Part shown: positions 21,428 through 32,079 of the stretch, piece by piece | Layout: every line of letters starts with the position of its first letter | Numbering within the stretch: position 1 is the stretch's first letter | Origin: Prorocentrum cordatum | Taxonomy: Eukaryota; Sar; Dinophyceae; Prorocentrales; Prorocentraceae | Length of the DNA stretch: 64,000 nucleotides | NCBI GenBank assembly: GCA_963575745.1 | Contig: CAUYUJ010022515.1 | Location: 307,766 to 371,765, forward strand | Direction: 5' to 3' | Notes under the pieces: model-generated | What the model was told of the DNA's origin: nothing | Seen by the model: only the letters and a program-made list of their open reading frames with translations | Database searches by the model: none | Program-made: the position numbers and the translations under genes

Positions 21428-22975
21428 ACGAGCTTCAGCATGCTTGTCGATGATTTCGGGGTCGAAGTTTCCCTCGCCCTGGTCTCGCCCTCCCTCCTTC
21501 AACGCTTTCTCCGCGCGGCCGTGCTTCGCAGTTATCGTGAGTCCCTGGGTCTTGAGTGCACGGTTTGTTTCGACTTGGCCCTGGCGGCCATGAGTTCACC
21601 CAAGTTGCCCCCCTTCGAGAAGGGCGCCATGCGCGGCCTCGTCTGCCAGGCCCCCTGGACCTAGACGCGTGCCGAGGCCCGCGGGCACATCCTGCCCGAC
21701 CTGTTCTGCCCTCTGCGGCCTCGCGCACGACGCCATGTTCCACGGGCTCTGGTTTCGCGCGCGCGGGTCTGTCAGCATGATCCGAGACGAGATTCTCGGG
21801 GATTCCTTCAAGCTTCGAAGAGGCACCGCTGCGTGGGCCTCGCCTGCTCCGGCGGGGGCGATCGTGTCGGGGGCGGAGAAGGTTGCGTATGCGCTCGGGC
21901 TTTTTCTCCGCACCGTGGCGACTTCTTCCCGCCCCCGCCCCGCATTGAGCCTATGTTCCAGCACCTTGGTAATCCCGGGAAGGATGACTGCGGAGTCTCA
22001 GGCCACATACTCATGGACGGCTCGTGTCTGAGGTCGATCATCCGAGAGTTATCGCGCAAAGGGGTGGAACTATGTATCGGTGTCCGACTCTGGGCAGGAG
22101 TTATGTCATGTCTACGCTCCCCTTCCCCGCCCCTTCCCCCAGACGGCCCAGGCTGGAGACTTTGCTGCCTGCGCTGCTGCCTGCCAGAATTTGGTTGTCC
22201 CTGCTCTAGGGCACAGTGAATGTCAGAATGTTGTTACTCTGTTGGAGCCCCTAGGGCCGAACACCTTTCGTACAAACGCGTGCACGCGGGTATGTTCGCT
22301 TGGGCCGCAGACAGTCAGATGGGGGCGATCCACTAGGTGATAAACCACGTGTATGAGGAGCAAGCCGCGAGCGACGAATCACTGCGTTTCAGTAAGATTG
22401 GCAATGATTTAGCTGACCACTACGCGAAGCTTGGGGCCCTGGCGCACGAGAAGCCGAGCCCTGAGCAGAGCGAGTGGTTAGATACATGTACCCCGATTCC
22501 TCGTGAAGTGTACTTGTTGGCGGCAAGAATGCTGCCGCTCTGGCCTGCCTGCGACCTGTCCGAAGCCACCCGTGTGAAAGTCGAGTCGCCGCTGAAGCCA
22601 GCCTGGATCCCACGCCGATGGAAGCAAGTAGGCGGCTATTGGCAGAGTAACCTCTGTCTTTCGGTGTGTCGGGGCACATGGCCCCGAAATAGTTCGAGCT
22701 GTTCGAGGAAGCACAAGCTCCATATAGGCATCCTCGAGAATCTGGGGCACCGCTGCGTGGGCCTCGCCTGCTCCGGCGGAGGCATCATGGCTGTGTGTCT
22801 GCCATGCACAGCCTTTTCAAATGGCATTTGTGCGCGCTACCTGGCAAAAAAATGCCCAGGTAGACCCCACAATGAAACGAGTGCTAAGCACTACTGGGAC
22901 CGGCTTTGCGCTGGTAAGCATGTCTGGTTTCACGCGGGGGCCAATAGCGTGATGCGTCTCTTCAATGTATCCTGA
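21428..22975 (+). pseudogene. LINE-B ORF2: zinc region, RNase H, C-terminal Cys motif
   Basis: CPLCGLAHDAMFHGLW is a zf-RVT-like motif. GHILMDGSCLRSIIRELSRKG gives the first Asp of RNase H, PQTAQAGDFAACAAACQNLV the helix that normally holds the Glu (here Asp), and IGNDLADHYAKLGAL the final Asp motif. The C-terminal frame 22337-22975 holds HRCVGLACSGG and CLPCTAF Cys motifs. A 34-bp exact repeat (21822-21855 and 22746-22779) lies inside this part. Confidence 0.7.
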
Positions 22976-23162
22976 TCCTGTCGGCTGGCCAGGCCTCTCG
23001 GTCTCGTGCCGCGGGGGCGCGGCCACTGCCTGCAGGAGCTCAGCTGGCATGTATGCATGCCTGTGCCAGCTTTTGAAGTGCCGTGCTCGACGGCCACCTC
23101 GTCCCTCACTGCCAGAGCCCAGGTCAGCACGAGAAGCCATGTAGAGCAGCGCAGCGGTAAAT

Positions 23163-23260
23163 CCTCCCTTTCCTCCTCCTCCTCCTCCTCCTCCTCCTCC
23201 TCCTCCTCCTCCTTCTCCTTCTCTCCCTACCTCTGCTCCTCCTCTTCCTCTTCGTCCCAC
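23163..23260. repeat. CCT microsatellite
   Basis: (CCT)n tract with TTC interruptions just downstream of LINE-B. Confidence 0.9.
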
Positions 23261-23389
23261 TCCTCCTGCCCCCCTCCTTCAACCCCGCCGGGCGGGCATG
23301 TCGGCATCGGTGCCCACAAGCTCCTCCGGCTGCTGCGAACCGGACCCGACGGTGCAGGCGTTTGCACGGTGGCTCACCGAGCTGAAGGC

Positions 23390-23645
23390 CCACGCCGCGG
23401 TTGTCGTCGTAGGCGTCGGAGATGTCGTCAACGTCGGCGTCGTCATCGGCGTCGGCTTCGTGAGCGTCGTCGTCGTTGCCGTCGTCGGTATGTGGTATTG
23501 AACGATGTTTGGAGGAGGCTTTCCGGGGGAGGAGCGGGTGTCTTTGGAGGAGGAGGAGGAAAAGGAGAAGGAGGAAGAGGAGGACGAGGAGGTGGTTGAT
23601 GCTTTCGGAGGAGGAGGAGGAAGAGGAGGAGGGAGAGGATGTTCT
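23390..23645. repeat. GTC-rich then AGG-rich repeats
   Basis: About 23390-23490 is GTCGTC/GGCGTC-rich and 23530-23645 is (AGG)n. No gene is supported. Confidence 0.8.
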
Positions 23646-24960
23646 CGGAGGCTTTCGGATATTCTGAGGTTCTGCGGATTCTGGAGGGTCTTACGAAGGT
23701 CCGAGGGAACCCCACGAGGGAGGAGTGAAATCACGCTGCGCAGGCTTCAGGCTGAAAACTACCCACATGCACCAGAGCGCATCCGCACCCTCGTCCTCAC
23801 CCTCCTGGTACTTTTTTCGGGGGAAGGAATTCCGCCGCCGCGTGTGCCGCACGCCTCCAGACAGGCGCCCACTGGATCGCCACTCCGACCGTCTGCGACC
23901 CTGGCTGGTAGCCTTCCGGGGTGCCGACTTGGAGCGCCGGCCGACCTGGCCCTGCGGAGGCCACCTCCCGCGCTCGCAGCCCTCGCGGCTCTGTCGTGCG
24001 GGCCAGGCTCGGGCCCCGGCTCCTGCCCATGCTGCTGGTGCTCCTGGCTCCTGGCTCCTGGCTCCTGCTCCTCCTCCTCCTCCTCCTCCTCCTCCTCCTC
24101 CTCCTCCTCCTCCTGCTCCTCCTCCTCGTCCTCCTGCTCGGCCTCCTCCTCCTCCTCCTCCTCCTCCTCCTCCTCCTCCTGCTCAGCCTCCTCCTCCTGC
24201 TCAGCCTCCTCTTCCCTTCTGGCCTCCCTCCCCAAAGCCTTCGGGCTCGGGCTCGGGCTGCGGCTGCGGCTGCGGGCTCTCTCCCGACCCGCCCCTCTGC
24301 CTGGAGCCGTGGACCCGCGCTGGCCCCCTTCGACCCTGGTCTCCTCGCTCCTAAGGAAGGGAGGAAAGGAGGAGGAGGAGGAGGAGGAGGAGGAGGAGGA
24401 GGAGGAGGAGGAGGATGAGGAGGGGGCGGAGGAGGAGGAGAAGGAGGAGGCAGAGGAGAAGGAGGAGGAGGCCCCGCTTCGAGACCTCTGGCCCCTTGGA
24501 ATCCCTCGGAGTCGTTTTCAAAGTCTGTGCTCGTGGCGTCCTTGGATTCCCGACGCAGGACCTCGCACCCTTCTGGGATCCCCTGGAGCCCCCTGGCCTC
24601 CCCCTCGCGTGAGCTTCCAGAGCCCCGCAGCACCTCCAGGAACCTTGCCCTCCCCCTCCGCCCTTGCCTCTGTAGGCATCCACAGACTTTGGAGCATGTC
24701 CGAAAGAATCTGGAACACGAATTCCAGGGTCTTCCTCTTTCTCATACTTCTCGTCCTTACCCTTTTCCTCAGCCCTCTCCGTTTTCCCCTCATCCTCGTT
24801 CTGTTACTCTTCCCCTTGGCTCGGGCACGCGGCACGTCCGTCTGTAAAGCTTGTCCTGGTGGAGGGCGGCCCTTATCAGACTCCAGCTATCGCGCGATGC
24901 CTCCTTGCGCCCGTATGACCGCGACGTTCGACGATCCGGACGGCTCGGAGGGGTGGGTGA
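23646..24960. repeat. CCT and AGG microsatellites with GC-rich spacer
   Basis: (CCT)n/(CTG)n at about 24060-24235, (AGG)n at about 24360-24475, and CTC/TTC-rich sequence at 24740-24830. Long frames here, up to about 500 codons, are low-complexity. Just before the MITE, 24850-24885 (GGTGGAGGGCGGC, CTTATCAGA) resembles the R2 family at 16535-16560. Confidence 0.7.
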
Positions 24961-25173
24961 TCGGGACGATCGAGATGGGTACGGAAAGAATGGGTACCAT
25001 GCCCAACAGCAGTTCCTGCTCATTTTGAACAGGGCTGGCTGTCCGCGCCGCCGCGGCCTGTGTCCATTTGAGACAGATGGCCGCCTGCCCAACAGCGGCT
25101 GCTGTTGGTTTGGGACCGAATTTGTTGTTGGGCATTGTGCCCATCTTTTCCGTACCGATTTCGGGCGTCCAGA
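24961..25173. mobile_element. 213-bp MITE, copy 2, with 5-bp TSD
   Basis: Same length and structure as the copy at 16180. The right end gives TCTGGACGCCCG on the complementary strand; the left end is slightly decayed (TCGGGACGATCG). GGTGA flanks both sides (24956-24960 and 25174-25178), again a 5-bp target duplication with a different sequence. Confidence 0.9.
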
Positions 25174-25178
25174 GGTGA

Positions 25179-25875
25179 GATTCTTTTTTCGGAGCCGAGC
25201 TGGCGCCCGAGGCGTTCTCCAGCACCAGCACCGCGGCCACGGCGCGCCAGAGCCTCTGGCAGCTCTCTGCCGATGGAGAATGCTGCCTCTCTCCGTCGGG
25301 GCCGTGTGTGGGCCCTGCGGTCAGGACGTCGAAACAGGGCCCACCCCGGGCTCAGGTCGACTAACACGCAAGAGCGACCCTTCGCCGGAGTGACCTTTGG
25401 TGCGGGCTCATCGGGGTCCCCCCGACCGCTGATCGCGATGCGATACAGGCGGCCCGGGTTAGTAGGTCGACCTTGCCAAGTCAAGGGTACTTTTGTGTCC
25501 TGAGCATCGCGCGTCCAAGGTATCCTTGCGTCCTCTTGCCCTTTGGACTTGGCCACCTTTCCTTGCGCCTTTGGATTTGGCCACCTTGCGCCCCCTCAGT
25601 CCACGCACTACAGGTCTCTCTCTTATCTAGGGTCACTCTTTCGCGTCGCCGACTAGGAGGGGCTCTGGCTGTCGGGCCGTTCCATGCAGCCTGCTCATGG
25701 ACGCCGTGGCCGGGAGGGCCCCTCCGCTCCCGATTCCAGACTCCTCGCGCGCAACCCCACTGGCCCATGCAGAAACGATGCCCAGGCGAGTCGCCCTGAT
25801 CAGGCATGTGGGGGAGCACGCAGTGGACTCAAGGCTGGGAAGCCGTCGTCCTCCAAGATGGGGAGGATGGAGGAG
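25179..25875. other. No gene seen
   Basis: Unique-looking GC-rich sequence with a short local repeat (TTTGGACTTGGCCACCTT and TTTGGATTTGGCCACCTT near 25540-25590). No domain recognised. Confidence 0.5.
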
Positions 25876-25879
25876 GAAC

Positions 25880-26090
25880 CATAATAGGAGGAGGAGGAGG
25901 AGGAGGAAGAAGAGGAGGAGGAGGGGGAGGAGGAGGAGGAGGGAGGAGGAGGAGGAGGGAGGGAGAGGGAGGAGGGGGGAGGGAAGAGGGAGGAGGGAGG
26001 AGGGAAGAGGGAGGAGGGAGGAGGGAAGAGGGAGGAGGGAGGGAGGAGGGAGGGAGGAGGGGGGGAGGGGGGGAGGGGGGGCGGGCGGGA
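25880..26090. repeat. AGG/GGGA microsatellite
   Basis: (AGG)n turning into GGGAGGAGGGA variants. Confidence 0.9.
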
Positions 26091-26700
26091 CAGTGGCATG
26101 AGCGCGGACGCTGTGCTCCGACGATGTGGGGTAAAACGGGCGGCCTATTCCTCTAAGGCTGCAAGCGGTAGTCGGCAGTGAGGACGGGGGCCGGCCTCGC
26201 ACACGCCCTCGAAGGTCAGGGTGCCCTGCCACGGCGCCCGCCGCCGGTGGTCCGAGGCGCGTCTGGCCTCGCGGCGGCGTCTGGCCTCCGCCCTGCTGGA
26301 AGCGATGCGGCTCAGCTGCGCGGGGGTGAGGGGAGGGGGGGAGGAGGCCGCGGAGGCGAAGGAGGAGGAGGGAGGGGGCCCAAGAAGTCCTCAGCCTCGC
26401 GTGCTCCGCCCAGGTCCAGTGAAGCCAGGGAGGGAGTGCCCTCAGGAGCCGGGGTCGGTTCGCAGGCCGGAGTCGGTTCGCGAGCCGGAGTAGGAGTCGG
26501 AGTCGGAGTCGGATCCGACGTCCTAAATCTGTGGTGTTCTGGGTCACGGCCCATTCCCTTTTTATTCGTAATCGCAAAGTCCTGGTGCCGCGGTGGGTTC
26601 GTCACGCACTTCTTTGACGTAGAAATCCCTCATTCCAGGCTTCCTGGTAAAAGCCACATGCCCGAGACGAGTCGGCGTAGGCGCTGTAGGTAAAACCGCA
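26091..26700. other. No gene seen
   Basis: GC-rich sequence with a short GGAGTCGG repeat near 26450-26515. No credible CDS. Confidence 0.5.
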
Positions 26701-27882
26701 GCAGCAGCAGCCGCAGCTTTTTGTTCTGCCCGTCCGTCTCTCCCTCTCTCTCCCTCCCCCCCTGTCGTTCCTCGAGGCCGTGCAGGGATCCGCTGACGTC
26801 CGTAGGATGGAGAACGGGCAGAACCGAGCTTGCTGCATTGAGAGGGTCCTAAGTGCAGCAAGATGTTCTGGTCTCTTGGCCAGAGGATGAAAAATGTCAA
26901 TCCGTGCCAGCCCCCAAAAAACAAGGTCGGGGACACATATCGTCATGCTGTGCTGTTGCAGGTTCTGAGATAGCTCCAGCGATGTGTCTACACATGTTGG
27001 GTGGGTACGTTTTTTTTCTGACGTGTTTTGGACTCCCCCTGGGAAGTATTGCCTTTGAAGACCATGTGGGAGCCCTTGGGGTGACAGCACTTCCCGTTGT
27101 TACCGGCGCTGAGAATGCGAGCAGCAAGCGTGCGCATCGTTAGACCGATGAGCCGTGTAGGCGCCTTCCCTATCTCACTCGGGTCCAGATGGTGGTGCAC
27201 GCACTGGTCAAAGTTGGCCGTGAAACATACCGGGCCGGAGCGTATTGCCTCTAGGGGCTCCCAATAGAAGCTTCTTTGGGCCTGTGGGCGTCAGTGGGGA
27301 GGGAGGGTATGCTCCATCCATGCGCTTGTGCCTGCCACCATGTGGCAGACCATTGAATGTAGCATACTCCACAAAAGCTGGTGACCGACGCCAAGTTGTG
27401 TCGACTGTCGCTTTGTCACTTTCGGAATACCCCAGAACCATTTTCTCGGTGCACAGTGTGTGGGGGCCCCCGTCTAGCCATCTGGCGGCGCTCCACGTCT
27501 CACATGGGGGGCTCTCCCCTGTATTCCATACACGTCGTGCAAGAGTGTGTTCCCCTCAGGTCTCGAATGTGGCCATTTGTGTCAAGTCCCCCAGGTCACT
27601 GTCTATAGCGATGTCGACACTGAGCATCACTACCTGGAAGGTAGCTGAGGTGAACTCTCGCTCGATCCATGTCTGGATGGCTCCTTCCTTCTGCCGGAGA
27701 AAAAGTTCAGCAAACATCGTCGCTCTGTGTATCCTGCACAGCACAGCTGCTGCGGCAAGACCCTCGTAGTCATGGGAACGGTATTTCCAAAACGTGTCCG
27801 CGAATTGAGGACCTTCGTGAGCAGGAGGGGCGTCGGAGGACTGGAAGAGCTCGTTGTATTTCCGTAGTGCCTCTGGAAGCAT
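26700..27882 (-). pseudogene. LINE-C C-terminal remnants
   Basis: 27882-27556 is an open frame (PQFADTFWKYRSHDYEGLAAAAVLCRI begins its core) that I do not recognise. Further left, frames with HLDPSEIGKAPTRLIGLT and Cys/His residues could be the C-terminal zinc region. Assignment to LINE-C rests on strand and position. Confidence 0.35.
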
Positions 27883-27959
27883 CGGCCCGAGCCCGCTTTC
27901 CTCTGCCTGGCCAGGTCATCCATCTCCCGAAGTCGGAGTTCCTCGGCACGCTCCTGGAG

Positions 27960-28942
27960 CGTCGAAGGACAGGGGATCCCTCAGAGACCTCCTGCTAGCA
28001 AAGGCAACTGAGCAAGCCATGCAAATGGCCCTTACCCAATTAAACGCGATACGATGTTAACCTGACTGTAGTGTGACCCAGGTGTAGGGCATGCCCTAAC
28101 AGCCTAACAGCACAAAGCTCCATCGTCAAACATACAAATGTGTAGTCCGCCCTGCATACGTTCGGGCTCTTCTTGGAGCAGCCCTGAGAGGCTGGAATAG
28201 AGGCATCTAGGGATCCAGATATCCAGATCCATTGCCCTGAGGCCCGCCTGGGCCTCTTTAGCGCAGGCCGACTTGAAGTAGTTAACAACGTCCTCAAGTT
28301 ATTGCTCTGGAACCGCCCCCGACAGCGTGAAAGCAACCCCAATGCCCTCTGGGTAATAGCCAGAACCAGGAGTTGTGGTATTAGCTGTCCGCATCCAACG
28401 CACGCACATGCTGGGACACATCCGCCATTTCCAACAGTGTGCGATGGTTGGCAATGTGTTGCTTGAGATCCTCGATTGCTGCTTCTGGCAGTTCTGCTTT
28501 CCTTAGAATGAGGCGTAGGTCGTTGTCAGCACGAGTTCCCGTATGGCACGGTCGAAAGCAGAGATAGTATCGATCATGACGAAAAGAGCCGAAGCGTAAG
28601 CAGTAGCGCGAGTCAAGCAACGCAGGGCAAAAGCTGCTAGGTCAACTTCTCTGTCTTGAATTCCTACGTACTATGAGTCTCCTGCCTCATGGGGAAGAGC
28701 TTTCAATAGGGTTTCCTTGACCAGCTGTCAATATGTTTGCCGACCTGCGATGAAATCATGAGTGCACGATGATGCTTACATGCCGCAGGGTTCGCTTTGC
28801 GTTTCCTGATGGTCCAGTACTCACCCCCCTTCCACTGTAGCGGCTCCTCCAGTCGTAGTGCGCACTTCATCACCACAGGGTAGTAGTGAGAGGCACTGCT
28901 GGGGTCGAATTTGCGTAGCAGAGCGCCTGGTAAGCTGTCCAT
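27960..28942 (-). pseudogene. LINE-C reverse transcriptase remnants
   Basis: 28942-28703 encodes LPGALLRKFDPSSASHYYPV then WKGGEYWTIRKRKANPAACK and HRALMISSQVGKHI, the classic RT entry motif (GG...K.K...CxxxRxI.ISSxxGK). A shifted frame near 28610-28500 gives SALFVMIDTISAFDRAIREL, which fits motif A with its Asp. I could not identify motif C (xxDD) securely. At least two frameshifts. Confidence 0.65.
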
Positions 28943-29831
28943 GCTTGCTGCCGATCTCTTGGCAGTCGTGCATGCCCAAGGAAAAATCGGCTAAGGGTGG
29001 CACGAGGAGATCTCCTGGCGGGATGTCCTTGCTGAGGTCATCTGGTAGGGGAGGGGGAGTGTTTGGAAAGCTGGCGGTTTCCTGCAGAGAAACAACAGCT
29101 CCTATTTCCTCGTCGGCGAAGTGGCGAAGCCAACGGTCCGCCGCCTCCACATGCGTGGTGGCCATCGTGCCGTCCTCCAGTTCAACCGTGGGGAGAGCCC
29201 TGCTGGAAAACTTCTTTTGGGACCCAATACCCATACCCTGGAGCTTTCAGAAAACCACGTCGTACTGATGTCTGGACCACGCGCACGTCACATCCTGAAC
29301 CAAATTGGCACAGTGTGCAGGCGCCTCGTCCGCCGTATATTGTCGTATGAGTAGCGTGGTGTGGTGAAGTACGAGCTCCCTATGCGCCAGCAGGCAGGCC
29401 TGAGTGCCCTGCAGGAAGTCCCAAAGGCCCAGAAGCGGGCGCCAGAAGGAGCTCTTGGCGGGGACCTGCAGGGGATCCAAGTGACCGAGGTGGGCGAGCG
29501 TCCTGTAGGGACCCAGCTTGTGCTTTTTGCCCCTCTGGAGTCGCAGGTCGGCCTGCTTCCTTGGTAGTGCAGCCGTGGCCCGTGGTAAAATACTGGCAGC
29601 CGGAACTAAGACGGCAACTCGACGATGCAGGCGCGGGAGCGCCAGAAAGTTGGCATTCGCTCGCAGCCTGTAGTCAAATTCTGGTGAATCATATCGTGCA
29701 GGCGCTGCTGTCAGCCAGCCGCAGAGAGAAGATGCAATCAAGCCTTGCGCACCTTCCCCAGTAGGTGTCGCTGCAGGCGCATGTGCAGCGACCTCTCCTC
29801 CTGTAGGGCGAGAGTGGGATACCTGATCCAA
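28821..29831 (-). pseudogene. LINE-C EEP-RT linker
   Basis: Two frames (29831-29247 and 29234-28821). The second contains TVELEDGTMATTHVEAADRW and LRHFADEEIGAVV, typical of the segment before the RT in LINE ORF2. The first is rich in Leu/Arg and probably spans the end of the EEP domain, but its motifs are unclear. Confidence 0.5.
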
Positions 29832-30087
29832 CCCTGTCTTGGCCTACGACCTGTGGGAGAGGCGCGAACAGGGAAGGCGGTCTCGATGGCATCTCGAATG
29901 TGCCAGTCGCACTTTCAAGTATGGTCCGTAGCGTGCTCGTCGAAATCAAGCGGTCGGAATTGCGTCAGCAGGTGTTGGAATAGCTGGGCCGACGTTGGAT
30001 CTGAGTATAGCTCCGGGTCGTGGGGGATTTTGTAGGGTCTGGGTGCCTCAGGCACCGAAGTCGCCACAAACGCATGATCGGGCTGCG

Positions 30088-30676
30088 TCACTGTGAGGTC
30101 GATCTGCTAATACCTTGGTGGGTGACCTGCAGGGCTCTCGATACGCTTCGCTTTTTTTTTAGCCCCCGGAGCCACCCAGGTGCCCGCAGGCCCGAGAGGT
30201 CCTCGTAGAAAGGAGAAGGGGCCCATTGCTGTATGTGCTGTAGGTATTGCCTAAAGCATTCCCCCGGTAGGTTCTCTGTCTCAGCATGAATACCGCCAGT
30301 CGGGTCGTCCACTACTGTGCCTAGCACTGCCTTTGCATCAACCAAAGTGATGCGATGAATCTGTTCCTTGCACAGGTCGGTGAGATCTTGCCACCACTGT
30401 CGGATCTCGTGTGGCGGTCTGCGTGAATGTGGCGCGTGGGCAATGCATACACGGGTTGAGAGCATGAGCACGGATGGCAACCAAAATAATGCGTGGAGCG
30501 GCATGCGTCATATAGCATTGCGATGAGGTGATACGGGAACCTGGATCATAGTCCATTGCCGTGTTGATCCACAGACTTCCTTCCCCTCCAGATGGCAAGG
30601 CCGAGGCGTGTAGCACGTAGTAGTCCGCAACAGTGGTGACCCTCCGTTTTCTGCAGGCCTGTCTCCAACGTGCCAA
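30088..30676 (-). pseudogene. LINE-C EEP endonuclease remnants
   Basis: Frame 30676-30338 reads ADYYVLHASALPSGGEGSLW then APRIILVAIRAHAL. The overlapping frame 30504-30088 gives VCIAHAPHSRRPPHEIRQWW then ITLVDAKAVLGTVVDDPTGG and ETENLPGECFRQYL. This matches the EEP order of HAP-motif strand, GDxN-like strand (here VDAK) and the E-N-G-x-x-F helix. One frameshift separates the halves. Confidence 0.65.
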
Positions 30677-31229
30677 CCAGTAGGTACGGCTTAGCAGCGA
30701 ACTGACCCGAGATGTGCATCATACGTACCGTAGCGCTTTAGTGTTCCACCGGTAAGCTTTGGGGTCTACGGTGCGTATGTGTCAATGGCCACCCAATCCA
30801 TAGCTGCGCGAGACAGGCTGTCGTACCTGCTTGGTTCCAGGCAGGATCTGTCAAAGGCCAATAGTATTGTGGAGGGCGATCAATGGAGAGGAAGCATGTT
30901 GCCAAATACTTTCCAGATGTCTAGAAGCTGTGTCAAAACTGTTTTAAGAAGTTATCAAAACAGGCTTAAAACATGAACATGTTTTTCTACATTTTAAACA
31001 CATGTTTTATTCGATGATAGGACTGTTAGTGTGTCCATTGTCGTGGCATCCACAACAATAGTGGGTCCCTTAGGGGGAGGAACGAGGTGGTTGGCTTCCG
31101 GGGGTAGGGCCCTTCGCACATGGTCGGTGGTGTACTTGCTCCACAGTCAGGGCATCGCGGAGGGGCATCGCTGCAAGGTGCTGTGGCTGCTCGACGAGCG
31201 TCCTCTAGACTGGCTCGAAAAGTATTGGC

Positions 31230-31947
31230 GGAACTCGCGCAGCGGATAGTTTGGCAAGCGTGTCTGCACGTTTGTTCCGACGATGCGCTACATGTCCATG
31301 TACATTCTGAAACGTCACGGCACACACACACACACACACTCACGTGCGTACACGTTGCGTAAGGCTATCCAGAAGTAGCTTAGCTGAGCGCAGCGCACCA
31401 TGTACATACCCCCATTGATGAGTACGCAGCACGTCCATGCTGTCTTTGATAAATAAAGGCTGACTGGGCACGTGTGGAGACGCAGCATCTGCGTGATCCA
31501 AGCTGTGGCCCATATGGCCGCTTCCAGCTCGGCTCCGAGCGGTGCAAGCGGTTCGTTGGGGGCCCATCCTTCTAATGGGCCTGCCATGTATCCGAGCAGA
31601 GAAACGCCCAATGCCGATGTAGCCAGCACACAGAAAGTCCAAGTTGGCGCACATATCTCATCGTGGTGTTTGTATCCACTGGCCGTGGCATCCGTAAAAA
31701 TCTGTAGGTGATCGTAGGTGGCCTCAGAGTCAGAGGGAATGAATCCTGGCAGCGCCTGAACAGTGGAGGAGTGCCAGTGGGGAGCCCACGACTGAAGGTC
31801 CCTAGAGGGTTGCACCAGCCACGAGCGCTCCAGAAGCTCCTGAGTGGCTCCGAGCTCAGGCAGGGGCGAGTGATTGGTGGCTTTGGAAGCCCAATTGGGA
31901 CTCCCAGAGGCTGGGTGGTGATCTGAAGGATTGATCATGCAGCCCAT
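31230..31947 (-). pseudogene. LINE-C RNase H-like domain
   Basis: HLQIFTDATASG supplies the first Asp, LAPLGAELEAAIWATAWI the Glu helix, and VSLYLSKTAW the third strand, where the usual Asp is missing. In another frame, near 31310-31230, VHGHVAHRRNKRADTLAK matches the final His/Asn/Ala-Asp motif. A CACACA run (31321-31339) lies where the frame breaks. It sits upstream of the EEP, which is unusual. Confidence 0.6.
31321..31339. repeat. CA dinucleotide run
   Basis: Short (CA)n microsatellite inside the RNase H remnant, the likely site of a frameshift. Confidence 0.8.
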
Positions 31948-32079
31948 GTTCGCAAATAGGTCGGTCCCCGGTGGTAGTTACTGGAGTTGGAGGCGGCAAA
32001 GGCAAATGAGGGGAGTGGAGGTGAACATGGACCTGAGGCGCCACGGGCAAATCCTGTGACCCACCTTTCACTGGTGTGG

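Larger units (their letters stand above)
17592..22975 (+). mobile_element. LINE-B non-LTR retrotransposon, heavily decayed
   Basis: DinoSL relic, ORF1 with a Cys-rich ribbon and coiled-coil-like middle, then EEP, RT, zinc, RNase H and C-terminal Cys motif spread over at least eight frame segments. Layout is as in LINE-A, but protein sequences differ enough to be another subfamily. No tail or target duplication was recognised. Confidence 0.8.

Noticed and set aside
23505-25028. 507-codon open frame on the plus strand
   Set aside because: Consists of poly-Glu, poly-Ser and poly-Arg from CCT/AGG microsatellites and enters the MITE.
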